Shown: positions 15,975 to 23,791 of the stretch, in pieces
How the letters are laid out: every line of letters starts with the position of its first letter
How positions within the stretch are numbered: position 1 is the stretch's first letter
Assembly (NCBI GenBank): GCA_964250215.1
Contig: CAXUEX010000006.1
Location: 1-43,434, forward strand
Length of the DNA: 43,434 bases
Source of the DNA: DAIDJM01 sp964250215
Lineage (GTDB): Bacteria; Pseudomonadota; Alphaproteobacteria; Acetobacterales; Acetobacteraceae
Reading direction: 5' to 3'
The notes under the pieces: model-generated
What the model was told of the DNA's origin: nothing
Database searches by the model: none
Seen by the model: only the letters and a program-made list of their open reading frames with translations
Translations under genes and position numbers: made by a program

Positions 15975-16889
15975 TCAAGGTTTCGGCGCAAGGCCGCCCC
16001 GCAGGAAGCCGCAGAAGTTCCGCGCCGCCGGAGAAAGCGGCCGGCTGTCGGACGTGAGGATGCCGAACGTGCGGACGATCTCGCAATCGGCAAACGGAAC
16101 GATCCCGATCGTGGGCCGCAGCTCCGCCGGAATGAACGAGCGGGGATGGATGCACACGCCGAACCCCGCCGCGGCCATGGCGATCAGCGTCATGGCGTTG
16201 CCGACGCTCTCCGCTTCGGGGGAGAACTTCAGGGGCAGGCGACGCTTCTCCGCCTCCGCCTCGATGGCCCGGCGCAGGCCTAAATGGCCGCTCGGGCTCA
16301 GCAACGCATGTTCCAGCACTTCGGCGAACGGCGCGGCCTTGTGCCGGAGCAGCTTGTTGCTCAGCGAGGTCACCACCACGCACGGGTCCGCCACCAGCGT
16401 CTCGAAGCGGACCCCGGCGCGCGGCTCGAGCATCGCCAGCACCGCCAGGTCGCAGGTGCCATCGATCACCCGGTCCATCGCCTCGGCAGGCGTGCAGTCG
16501 TGCAGCGAGAGCGAAATCGCCGGGTGCGCATCGTGAAAACGCCGCAGCACCGGGGGCAGCCCGATGGTGGCCACCGTGAGCGTGGCCGCGACCTTCACCT
16601 GCCTCTCGCGGGTCGATGCCTCGCCGCTGAACTCCTGGAACAGGCCGCGCAGGCTGCGCAAGGTCTCCGATGCCTGCACATAAAGCCGCCTGCCTTGCGG
16701 CGTCAGCTCGACGCGGCGGGTGGTTCGTTGCAACAGGCGGACCAGAAGCTTCTCCTCGAGCCGCCGCACCCGGTTGCTTATCGAGGGTTGCGACAGGTTC
16801 AACCGGCTGGCCGCCTGGCTGAAGCTGCCAAGTTCGGCCACCGCGAGGAAGGTCTGCAGATCCTCCAGGCCCACATCGTAGCGATGCAT
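15975..16889 (-). CDS. LysR-family transcriptional regulator
   Basis: A typical LTTR of about 304 residues. The N-terminal winged HTH reads LEDLQTFLAVAELGSFSQAASRLNLSQPSISNRVRRLEEKLLVRLLQRTTRRVELTPQGRRLY; the remainder is a periplasmic-binding-protein-like effector domain. ATG 16889 (MHRYDVGLEDLQ) gives the usual start; the frame is open to 16925. It converges on the monooxygenase gene (6-bp gap) and diverges from the permease. Its likely targets are the paired dyads at 14414-14479, since it is the only regulator gene in this module. The effector is unknown. Confidence 0.93.
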   Translation of the reverse strand: MHRYDVGLEDLQTFLAVAELGSFSQAASRLNLSQPSISNRVRRLEEKLLVRLLQRTTRRVELTPQGRRLYVQASETLRSLRGLFQEFSGEASTRERQVKVAATLTVATIGLPPVLRRFHDAHPAISLSLHDCTPAEAMDRVIDGTCDLAVLAMLEPRAGVRFETLVADPCVVVTSLSNKLLRHKAAPFAEVLEHALLSPSGHLGLRRAIEAEAEKRRLPLKFSPEAESVGNAMTLIAMAAAGFGVCIHPRSFIPAELRPTIGIVPFADCEIVRTFGILTSDSRPLSPAARNFCGFLRGGLAPKP

Positions 16890-17004
16890 GTCGCCCGCAG
16901 AAACCGGAGGTGACGGGCCCGCCATCGCCGATCCCTACAAGCCACGCCCAAGCGCCGCAACGCGCCCGGAGAGCCATCTCGACACGACGCGTTGCCGCGG
17001 CCGC

Positions 17005-17035
17005 TTGACCTTGCCATCACGGGAAGGTCCATCCG
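17005..17035 (+). promoter_or_regulatory. MerR/CueR-type metal-responsive operator upstream of permease
   Basis: TTGACC (17005-17010) overlaps a dyad with arms ACCTTGCC (17008-17015) and GGGAAGGT (17021-17028), seven of eight positions complementary. TTGACCTT...GGAAGGT is the form of copper- and heavy-metal-responsive MerR-family promoters, where the dyad sits in an elongated spacer. The expected -10 (about 17030-17035) is poor by consensus. The permease ATG lies 34 bp beyond the dyad. No merR/cueR gene is visible in the window. Confidence 0.55.
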
Positions 17036-17062
17036 GTCGGCCTGAACCGCGGGCCGAAGCAG

Positions 17063-18100
17063 ATGTTCCAGACGACCATGACGGACCTGCTGCACCGTGT
17101 GGAACAAGCTCTGCTGATGGCGTTCGGCATGTTCTGGCAGGTGGGCTGGAGCCTGGTGCTGGGCTTTGCCATCTCCGCCGTGCTCCAGGCCGTCGTGTCG
17201 AAGGAGACCATGAGCCGCGCGCTCGGCCGCGCCGGCCTACGCGAGATTGCGCTGGCGACGGCGGCGGGCGCGGCGAGTTCGAGCTGCTCCTACGCCTCGG
17301 CCGCCGTCAGCCGCACGCTGTTCAAGAAGGGTGCGGCCCTGGTCCCCAGCCTCGCCTTCGTCTTCGCCTCCACCAACCTGGTGGCCGAGCTGGGCATCGT
17401 TCTCTACCTGCTGATGGGCTGGCAGTTCATGGCGGGCGAGTGGATCGGCGGCGTGGTTCTCGTGGTGATCCTGTCCATCGTGGTTCGGCTGACCTATCCG
17501 GCGCGGCTGGTCGAAGAAGCGCGCCACCATCCGGAGCCGGGCGGCGGCCATGACCACGGCGACACCGCCGAAGCGGGNNNNNNNNNNNNNNNNNNNNNNN
17601 NNNNNNNNNNNNNNNNNNNNNNNNNNNNNNNNNNNNNNNNNNNNNNNNNNNNNNNNNNNNNNNNNNNNNNNNNNNNNTCCTTCGTCTGCTCGATCGGCAA
17701 CGTGCCGATGGCCGCCGTGCTGTGGGGTGCCGGCGTCAGCTTCGGCGGCGTGCTGGCGTTCCTCTACGCCGACCTGATCGTGCTGCCGCTGCTGGACGTG
17801 TACCGCCGCTACTACGGCTGGAAGATGGCCGCGTACATCGCCGGCGTGTTCTACGCGACCATGGTGGTCTCGGCGCTGCTCATGGACGCGGCCTTCGATG
17901 CGCTGGGCTGGATTCCACGGCAGCGGCCGAACCTGCACGCCGAAATGGTGCATTTCTCGCTGAATTACACATTCTGGCTCAATTTCGTCTTCGCGATCCT
18001 GGCCGCCGGCCTGTTCGTGCTGGCACGTCGGCAACCCATGGCGTCCGGGCACTGCGAACACCACGCGCCCGCTGCCCGGGTGCGTGGCCATCCGCGCTGA
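17063..18100 (+). CDS. DUF318/YraQ-family permease (interrupted by assembly gap)
   Basis: The protein belongs to the YraQ/DUF318 permease family, related to ArsP-type exporters. Several membrane segments are visible (for example VGWSLVLGFAISAVLQAVV, FMAGEWIGGVVLVVILSIVV), together with the hallmark ATAAGAASSSCSYASAAVSRTLFKKGAALVPSLAFVFASTNLV and, after the gap, SFVCSIGNVPMAAVLWGAGVSFGGVLAFLYADLIVLPL. A His-rich cytoplasmic loop (HHPEPGGGHDHGDT) just before the gap and a terminal GHCEHHAP suggest metal contact. One hundred Ns (17578-17677) interrupt the coding region; the frame happens to agree on both sides, but the true size is unknown. A MerR-type operator precedes it. The substrate is probably a metal or metalloid species. 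Confidence 0.87.
   Translation: MFQTTMTDLLHRVEQALLMAFGMFWQVGWSLVLGFAISAVLQAVVSKETMSRALGRAGLREIALATAAGAASSSCSYASAAVSRTLFKKGAALVPSLAFVFASTNLVAELGIVLYLLMGWQFMAGEWIGGVVLVVILSIVVRLTYPARLVEEARHHPEPGGGHDHGDTAEAXXXXXXXXXXXXXXXXXXXXXXXXXXXXXXXXXXSFVCSIGNVPMAAVLWGAGVSFGGVLAFLYADLIVLPLLDVYRRYYGWKMAAYIAGVFYATMVVSALLMDAAFDALGWIPRQRPNLHAEMVHFSLNYTFWLNFVFAILAAGLFVLARRQPMASGHCEHHAPAARVRGHPR
17578..17677. other. Assembly gap of exactly 100 N
   Basis: One hundred consecutive N bases inside the permease gene. The round number is the conventional placeholder for a scaffold gap of unknown length, so distances across it are not reliable. Confidence 0.98.
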
Positions 18101-18109
18101 AGGAGGTGC

Positions 18110-19306
18110 CTAGACGAGCGCGGCGACGACGCAGAAGCCAACCACCGCAAGCGGCGGCATGCGCCAGCGCTGCAGCAGCAGGAAGCCGGCGAGCGCGATC
18201 GCCACGTCGCGGCCGCCGTGTATGGCGCTCGTCCAGACCGGATTATAGAACGCGGCGCCCAGCACGCCGACAAATGCGGCGTTGGTGCCCGCAAGCGCCG
18301 CCCTCGCCGCCGGATGCCGTGCCAGCCACGTCCAGAGCGGCAATCCGGCCAGGGCGACCAGACCGCCGGGCAGGAACATGAACACCAGGGCAACGGCGGA
18401 CCAGAGCGCGGCCGACCCGGAAGGTGCCACGACGGCGCCGAGATAGGCGGAGAAGGTGAAAAGCGGCCCCGGCACCGCCTGCGTCGCCCCGTATCCGGCC
18501 AGGAACACATCGTCGGGCAGCCAGCCGGTCGGGACGAGCGCGTCGCGCAGCAGCGGCAGCACCACATGGCCGCCGCCGAATACCAGGGCGCCCGACCGGT
18601 AGAAGATGCCGGCGAGCGCTAGCAGCGAATGCGGCGCTGCCCGGCCGGCAACCGGCAGGGCCACCAGCAGCGCCAGGAACAGGGCCAGCGCGATCCCGCC
18701 AGTCCGGAAGCTCACCGGCATGGACGGCGGCGCCGGCAATATCGGTGCGTCGCGGCACAGCAACACGCCGCCGATCGCCCCCATAGCCAGCGCGAGCATC
18801 TGCGCGCCGGCGCCCCCGGCCACCAGCATTGCGGCCGCCGCAGCGAGCGCGAGCGCGGCTCGCCGCCGATCCGGGCACAGCTTCTGCGCCAAGCTCCAGA
18901 CCGCTTGCGCCACCACGCCGACCGCCACCAGTTGCAGCCCGTGCAGCAGCGCCGCGAGGGTGCGGCCCTGCATCCTGGGGGCCAGCAACGCGAAGCCGAA
19001 CAGCACCAGCGCGGAGGGCAGGGTGAACCCGGCCCAGGCGGCGAGTGCGCCGCGCCAGCCGGCCCGGCGCAGCCCCACCAGCAGGCCCACCTGGCTGCTG
19101 GCCGGGCCGGGCAGCAGCTGGCAAAGCGCCACCAGGCCGGCGTATTCGTCGGCCGACAGCCATTGGCGGCGGTGCACGTAAGCGCGCTCGAAATAGCCGA
19201 GATGCGCGACCGGGCCGCCGAACGAGGTGAGGCCCAGCCCGAGCGTGACCCGGAACACCTCCCAGCCCCCGCGCTGCCGCCGTGCCCGCGTGATCCCGAC
19301 GGCCAT
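18110..19306 (-). CDS. chrA: Chromate efflux transporter ChrA
   Basis: ChrA exports chromate across the inner membrane. The 398-residue protein is a long-form CHR protein with two homologous halves. The first has VTLGLGLTSFGGPVAHLGYFERAYVHRRQWLSADEYAGLVALCQLLPGPASSQVGLLVG; the second has FYRSGALVFGGGHVVLPLLRDALVPTGWLPDDVFLAGYGATQAVPGPLFTFSAYLG. The FGGP, PGP and GGGHVVLP motifs are diagnostic. About ten membrane segments are predicted. It starts 2 bp after the stop of the truncated multicopper oxidase and is probably transcribed from whatever reads through that stump, including the LysR gene upstream. Confidence 0.95.
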   Translation of the reverse strand: MAVGITRARRQRGGWEVFRVTLGLGLTSFGGPVAHLGYFERAYVHRRQWLSADEYAGLVALCQLLPGPASSQVGLLVGLRRAGWRGALAAWAGFTLPSALVLFGFALLAPRMQGRTLAALLHGLQLVAVGVVAQAVWSLAQKLCPDRRRAALALAAAAAMLVAGGAGAQMLALAMGAIGGVLLCRDAPILPAPPSMPVSFRTGGIALALFLALLVALPVAGRAAPHSLLALAGIFYRSGALVFGGGHVVLPLLRDALVPTGWLPDDVFLAGYGATQAVPGPLFTFSAYLGAVVAPSGSAALWSAVALVFMFLPGGLVALAGLPLWTWLARHPAARAALAGTNAAFVGVLGAAFYNPVWTSAIHGGRDVAIALAGFLLLQRWRMPPLAVVGFCVVAALV

Positions 19307-19308
19307 GC

Positions 19309-19689
19309 TCAGGCGTAGCTGAACAGGGCCATGAAGCCGTAATCCATGTGCAGTTGCTGGTGGCAGTGGAACAGCGTGGGGCCGGGATTATCGGCGATGA
19401 AATCCACCTCCGCTTCCTGATAGCCGCCCAGCATGACAACGTCCTTGAGCACGCCGGCGGTCGGCTTGCCGGCGATGCGGGTCAGCTCGAAGCTATGCCG
19501 GTGCAGGTGGACCGGGTGGATGTCGTCGCTGGCATTGCGCATGCGCAACCGGTAGCGGCGCCCCTGGGTCAGGCGCAGCATCGGTTCCACCATCGCCATG
19601 CTGTCCGGGTAGTTGCAAATGCCGCGGCACGCGCCTGGCTTGGGCCGGGCCACTGAACTCGGGAACCTGCCTATATCAGAATCCGTCAT
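19309..19689 (-). pseudogene. Truncated multicopper oxidase (C-terminal domain only)
   Basis: Only the last cupredoxin domain of a multicopper oxidase remains. From about 19610 down to 19309 the product reads GRRYRLRMRNASDDIHPVHLHRHSFELTRIAGK...VLKDVVMLGGYQEAEVDFIADNPGPTLFHCHQQLHMDYGFMALFSYA. It carries the copper ligands HPVHLH and HCHxxxHxxxGFM (the usual axial position is Met or Phe/Leu). A functional enzyme needs two or more additional domains with the other HxH pairs, and none exists upstream, where the LysR gene begins. The first 25 or so residues (MTDSDIGRFPSS...) have no homology. It overlaps the LysR stop by 4 bp. I regard it as a remnant cut by a rearrangement. Confidence 0.85.
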
Positions 19690-20618
19690 CGAGTGAGGGC
19701 TTGGGTATTGGGCAGCGTAGCCGCATGCGCGATCGCCGCACGCCTGAAGAGGTCACTGAGCATTTCTGCGGCGGGCGTAAGCGGAGTCGATGCCCGTCTG
19801 ACAATGCATATGGTTGCCGACAACATTTGTTCGGATACCGGAATCCGGCGCAATCTGCTATTTGAGCCAAGCAACCCCTGGAGCTGTTGCGGCAGTGCAG
19901 TGAGCAGATCTGACGATCCAGCTATGAACATCATGCTGAGCATGGTCTCGACAACGACCGCTACATGTGGCGCCGGCAGGCCGTAATGGCTGAACAGCGC
20001 GGCCAATCCATCCTGAGAGTTGCGGGTCGCACTCGTGGCCACCCAGCTCGCGCCGCTCAAATCGGCCAGCGATTCGGCTTTCGCCAACGGGTGATTCCGG
20101 CGGCAGAAGATCTGGCGGCGATTCTCGAACAGCGGTTCGATCGCCAGCTTGCCGTTGTAGCTTTCATCCCGCGGCATGGGGCCCACATAAAAGTCGATGA
20201 TCCCGCTGCAAAGTTCGGATTCAATCGCAGCAAACAAGCTTTCCTTGATCTGCAAACGGACGTTGGATGCGGTTCGACGAAAGGCGCTGATGACTTTCGG
20301 AAGCAGGCCGGAGTGCGCGACGAAGGAAAGGCTGATCGATACCGTGCCCGAGTCACGGCCCCTGAGTTGCGCCACTTCGTCGCGAATTCGATTGAGTTCC
20401 GCCTGGATGCCGTCAGCCCTGAGGCGAACAGCCTGCCCAATCGGCGTCAGCTTCATTCCCGAACCCGAGCGCTCGAAAAGCGGCGCCCCCAACTCCTGCT
20501 CCAGGTCTCTGATGCTCCGAGTGATCGCGGGCTGGGTGATGCTCAAGTGCCGTGCGGCGGCTTGAATGCTGCCAAACTCAGCGACCGCTGCCAGATTTCT
20601 GATTTGGCTCAGCTTCAT
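19686..20618 (-). CDS. LysR-family transcriptional regulator next to the Rieske genes
   Basis: A 310-residue LTTR. The HTH is MKLSQIRNLAAVAEFGSIQAAARHLSITQPAITRSIRDLEQELGAPLFERSGSGMKLTPIG, followed by an effector domain (VSISLSFVAHSGLLPKVISAFRR, YVGPMPRDESYNGKLAIEPLFENRRQIFCRRNHPLA). The ATG at 20618 lies 110 bp from the divergent Rieske oxygenase, the standard LysR-target layout, so it probably controls that gene. The start region and shared promoter are duplicated 1375 bp downstream. Visibly lower GC than the SUF region. Co-directional with the multicopper oxidase stump and chrA downstream. Confidence 0.94.
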   Translation of the reverse strand: MKLSQIRNLAAVAEFGSIQAAARHLSITQPAITRSIRDLEQELGAPLFERSGSGMKLTPIGQAVRLRADGIQAELNRIRDEVAQLRGRDSGTVSISLSFVAHSGLLPKVISAFRRTASNVRLQIKESLFAAIESELCSGIIDFYVGPMPRDESYNGKLAIEPLFENRRQIFCRRNHPLAKAESLADLSGASWVATSATRNSQDGLAALFSHYGLPAPHVAVVVETMLSMMFIAGSSDLLTALPQQLQGLLGSNSRLRRIPVSEQMLSATICIVRRASTPLTPAAEMLSDLFRRAAIAHAATLPNTQALTR

Positions 20619-20728
20619 ATCCGCAGCGTATAACAGAACGGCATCACGCCTACAACTCAGGCATTGGAAATTGGTGGGCCACGTCGCTACCGGTTGACCA
20701 CGCGATCGTTAGCCGAGGGCTTTTTGCC
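20619..20728. promoter_or_regulatory. Divergent lysR / Rieske 1 promoter region
   Basis: The 110 bp between the two start codons must hold both promoters and the LysR binding sites. The part best conserved in the duplicated copy (21994-22103) is AACAGAACGGCATCACGC at 20632-20649, identical at 22007-22024, which makes it the best candidate operator segment. I cannot place -35/-10 boxes with confidence. Confidence 0.5.
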
Positions 20729-21955
20729 ATGACCGAAGCCGCACTTGAGGTGTCACGTCTGGAGGGCACTGCCTATGGCCGTGCGGAACCTGCTGCGGAA
20801 AAGTTGCTGATTGAAGTGGGGCCCGGCACGCCGTGCGGCGAATTCATGCGGCGGTACTGGCAACCGGTCCGCGCCTCCCACAATGTCACGGAGCGGCCGC
20901 AGCAGATTCGCATTTTGGGCGAGGACCTGATCCTGTTTCGCGACAAGGCAGGCCGCCCGGGTCTGCTTTACCCGCATTGCATGCATCGCGGCACCTCACT
21001 GCTTTACGGCCATGTGGAAGCCGACGGGATTCGGTGCTGCTACCATGGCTGGAAATTCGACGTCGAAGGCCGCTGTTTAGAGCAGCCCTGCGAGCCGAAG
21101 GGCGGGCTGAACAAGGCTTCGGTTCGGCAGCCCTGGTATCCGGTTCGCGAGCGGTATGGTATCGCCTGGACCTACATGGGGCCGCCCGACAGGATGCCGC
21201 TGCTGCCGAAGTTCGCGCACATGGAAGAGGTTGGCCCGGACGAGCGGTATTATGCGCTGGACAACAGCTTTTCAGCCCATGCCGATCTCAACGGCCCGGA
21301 GGTGGCGCCCTATTCCTGGCTGAACATCAATGACAATACCATGGACCCGTTCCACGTGTTTTTTCTGCACTCGAATTTCGGCACCACACATTTCAACGAT
21401 ACGTTCAAAATTCTCCCGAAGGTCGATTGGGAGGAAGTGGATGTGGGGGTCATTTACAAGGCGCAAAGATCGCTCCCGGACGGCCGGGAGATGCTTCGAG
21501 TCGTCACCTGGCTTGCGCCGAACATCGCGGTAAATCCAGGCGCGCTCGTGGGTGCTGGCGGACATATTTCGATTCTCGTTCCGGTCGATGACAATCACGT
21601 GCGCGCCTTGAATATTGCGAAAGTAGAAGCGGACTTCGTGCGGCCTTTTGCCGATACGAACATCGCCAGCATGAAGCAATGGTCCGAAATGACATTCGAG
21701 GAGCATCAGGACGCGCCGAACGACTACGAAGCGCAGGCGACGCAGGGCCCCCATGGCATCCCGGGTCACTCGCAGGAGCATCTGGTCACGTCCGACAAGG
21801 GTATCGGGCTTCAGCGCCGCGTGTTGCGGCGTGAGATCAAGAAGGTGATGAACGGCGAGGACCCCATGAACCTTGCCTTTGAACCGGGAAGAGAGGTGAT
21901 CCACGTTCCATCGGGCAATTTCTACACCGCAAAGGCGTCGCGAGAAGCGGTCTAG
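20729..21955 (+). CDS. Rieske-type aromatic oxygenase, alpha subunit (copy 1)
   Basis: An oxygenase component of a Rieske non-heme iron system of the phthalate-dioxygenase/O-demethylase type. The Rieske cluster site is C84-M-H86 with C103-x-x-H106, a C-x-H-x16-C-x-x-H spacing. The mononuclear iron site is D206-P-F-H209-x4-H214 in the NDNTMDPFHVFFLHSNFGTTHF segment. At 408 residues it has the length of alpha-only oxygenases, with no beta subunit gene nearby. A ferredoxin is encoded downstream. Related proteins hydroxylate aromatic rings or demethylate methoxy-aromatics; the substrate here is not decidable. Likely controlled by the divergent LysR gene. Confidence 0.93.
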   Translation: MTEAALEVSRLEGTAYGRAEPAAEKLLIEVGPGTPCGEFMRRYWQPVRASHNVTERPQQIRILGEDLILFRDKAGRPGLLYPHCMHRGTSLLYGHVEADGIRCCYHGWKFDVEGRCLEQPCEPKGGLNKASVRQPWYPVRERYGIAWTYMGPPDRMPLLPKFAHMEEVGPDERYYALDNSFSAHADLNGPEVAPYSWLNINDNTMDPFHVFFLHSNFGTTHFNDTFKILPKVDWEEVDVGVIYKAQRSLPDGREMLRVVTWLAPNIAVNPGALVGAGGHISILVPVDDNHVRALNIAKVEADFVRPFADTNIASMKQWSEMTFEEHQDAPNDYEAQATQGPHGIPGHSQEHLVTSDKGIGLQRRVLRREIKKVMNGEDPMNLAFEPGREVIHVPSGNFYTAKASREAV

Positions 21956-21979
21956 GCCTTGCCCATGACACGTCCGATA

Positions 21980-23330
21980 TGGCTGGGCTTCATATCTCCG
22001 CCATAAAACAGAACGGCATCACGCGGACAAGTTCGGCATTGGACGTTGCTGGGCCCCGTCGCTATCGGTTGGCCAAATCACCTTGAAGCGAGAGCTTTTT
22101 GTCATGTCCGAAGCCGCACTTGAAGCGCCCCGTCTGGAAGGTACCGCCTACGGCCGTCCGGAACCCAGTGCTGAGAAGCTGCTGATTGAAGTGGGGCCCG
22201 GCACGCCGTGCGGCGAATTCATGCGGCGGTACTGGCAACCGGTCCGCGCCTCCCACAATGTCACGGAGCGGCCGCAGCAGATTCGCATTTTGGGCGAGGA
22301 CCTGATCCTGTTTCGCGACAAGGCAGGCCGCCCGGGTCTGCTTTACCCGCATTGCATGCATCGCGGCACCTCACTGCTTTACGGCCATGTGGAAGCCGAC
22401 GGGATTCGGTGCTGCTACCATGGCTGGAAATTCGACGTCGAAGGCCGCTGTTTAGAGCAGCCCTGCGAGCCGAAGGGCGGGCTGAACAAGGCTTCGGTTC
22501 GGCAGCCCTGGTATCCGGTTCGCGAGCGGTATGGGGTTACCTGGACCTATATGGGGCCGCCCGACAGGATGCCGCTGCTGCCGAAGTTCGCGCACATGGA
22601 AGAGCTCGGCCCGGGCGAGCGGTATTATGTGCTGGACAACAGCTTTTCAGCCCACGCCGACCTCAACGGCCCGGAGATTGCACCCCATTCCTGGCTGAGC
22701 ATCAATGACAATAACATGGACCCGTTCCACGTGTTTTTTCTGCATTCGAATTTCGGCACCACACACTTCACCGACACTTTCAAGGTTCTGCCTACGGTAG
22801 ATTGGGAGGAAGTGGAGGGGGGTGTTATTTCCAACGCGCACATGTCATTGCCGGACGGCCGGGAGATGCTTCGAATTGTCACCTGGCTCACCCCGAACGT
22901 CGTGGTAAATCCGGGCGCGCTCGTGGGTGCCGGCGGGCACATCTCGATTTTTGTTCCAGTCGATGACAATCACGTGCGCGCCTTGAATATTGCGAAAGTA
23001 GAAGCGGACTTCGTGCGGCCTTTTGCCGATACGAACATCGCCAGCATGAAGCAATGGTCCGAAATGACATTCGAGGAGCATCAGGACGCGCCGAATGACT
23101 ACGAAGCGCAGGCGACGCAGGGCCCCAACGGCATCCCCCAGCATTCGCAGGAGCATCTGGTCACGTCCGACAAAGGCATCGGGCTGCAGCGCCGCGTGTT
23201 GCGGCGAGAGATCAAGAAGGTGATGAACGGCGAGGACCCCATGAACCTCGCCTTTGAACCGGGCAAGGAGGTGATCCACGTCCCATCGGGCACTTTCTTT
23301 AGCGAAAAGGCGTCGAGAGAAGCGGTCTAG
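21980..23330. repeat. Tandem duplication, right unit
   Basis: Partner of 20605-21955. It begins with GGCTGGGCTTCATAT, matching GGCTCAGCTTCATAT at the lysR start, so the duplicated segment included the first lysR codons; that lysR vestige does not continue. Identical blocks lie at 22181-22534 and 22959-23095. Confidence 0.9.
22104..23330 (+). CDS. Rieske-type aromatic oxygenase, alpha subunit (copy 2)
   Basis: The tandem paralogue of the gene at 20729, also 408 residues from ATG 22104 (MSEAALEAPRLEG); a longer frame to 22083 is not supported by the alignment with copy 1. The Rieske motif C-M-H...C-C-Y-H and the D-P-F-H-x4-H iron site are intact. Amino acid differences cluster between residues about 145 and 285, the part forming the catalytic pocket (for example GVTWTYMG, LDNSFSAHADLNGPEIAPHSWLSINDNNMD, VEGGVISNAHMSLPD), while the Rieske domain is identical at DNA level. 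This suggests changed substrate range with a shared electron donor. It has its own copy of the promoter region. Confidence 0.93.
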   Translation: MSEAALEAPRLEGTAYGRPEPSAEKLLIEVGPGTPCGEFMRRYWQPVRASHNVTERPQQIRILGEDLILFRDKAGRPGLLYPHCMHRGTSLLYGHVEADGIRCCYHGWKFDVEGRCLEQPCEPKGGLNKASVRQPWYPVRERYGVTWTYMGPPDRMPLLPKFAHMEELGPGERYYVLDNSFSAHADLNGPEIAPHSWLSINDNNMDPFHVFFLHSNFGTTHFTDTFKVLPTVDWEEVEGGVISNAHMSLPDGREMLRIVTWLTPNVVVNPGALVGAGGHISIFVPVDDNHVRALNIAKVEADFVRPFADTNIASMKQWSEMTFEEHQDAPNDYEAQATQGPNGIPQHSQEHLVTSDKGIGLQRRVLRREIKKVMNGEDPMNLAFEPGKEVIHVPSGTFFSEKASREAV

Positions 23331-23430
23331 ATCCTAAGGGGAATACGCGCCGAACGGCGGTTACACCAGCCAGATGGGTAGCCGCTCTGCACAAAGTGGC
23401 CGGCAACTGACGAAAGCAGAGAACCGATTT

Positions 23431-23748
23431 ATGCCGCGGCTTCTTGTTACGACTCGCGAAGGAGAAATGCACGAGTTCCCCGGCGAGCCTGGCCAGTCAC
23501 TGATGTCGGCGATCAGGGCCGCCGGGCTTGACGAGCTGCTGGCCTTGTGTGGTGGGTGTTGCAGTTGCGCAACGTGCCACGTTTATGTGGATAGCCGCTT
23601 CCTCGACCAACTCGCGCCGACGAAGGACGACGAGAATGAGCTTCTCGGCATTTCGAATCACCGCGAAGCGAACTCGCGCCTGTCATGCCAGATTCCGCTG
23701 ACGGTCGGGCTTGACGGCTTGCGTGTGACGATCGCACCCGAGGACTGA
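23431..23748 (+). CDS. [2Fe-2S] ferredoxin (adrenodoxin/putidaredoxin type)
   Basis: A 105-residue electron carrier. Cluster ligands are Cys40, Cys46, Cys49 and Cys86 in the pattern C-x5-C-x2-C...C (ALCGGCCSCATCHVYV and RLSCQIPL). Two further cysteines, 43 and 44, lie inside the first loop. MPRLLVTTREGE at ATG 23431 is the normal start; the frame is open to 23374 without homology. It probably feeds the two upstream Rieske oxygenases and perhaps the P450 at 32342, both of which need such a donor. No ferredoxin reductase gene is present in the window. It converges on the FAH-family gene. Confidence 0.94.
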   Translation: MPRLLVTTREGEMHEFPGEPGQSLMSAIRAAGLDELLALCGGCCSCATCHVYVDSRFLDQLAPTKDDENELLGISNHREANSRLSCQIPLTVGLDGLRVTIAPED

Positions 23749-23791
23749 CCTTGCTCCGATGACCGCAGGAAACCCGGTTGTTGCGCTATAG

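Larger units (their letters stand above)
20605..21955. repeat. Tandem duplication, left unit
   Basis: This unit (end of lysR start region, promoter, Rieske gene) matches 21980-23330 at a constant offset of 1375 bp. Two blocks are identical: 20806-21159 (354 bp) and 21584-21720 (137 bp), while the stretches between and around them have diverged clearly. The two genes have equal length and no indels. Confidence 0.9.

Noticed and set aside
20696..20711. TGACCACGCGATCG before Rieske copy 1 as a seventh TetR-type operator
   Set aside because: Only the left half matches; the right arm GTCA is absent, and the site is not kept in the duplicated promoter.
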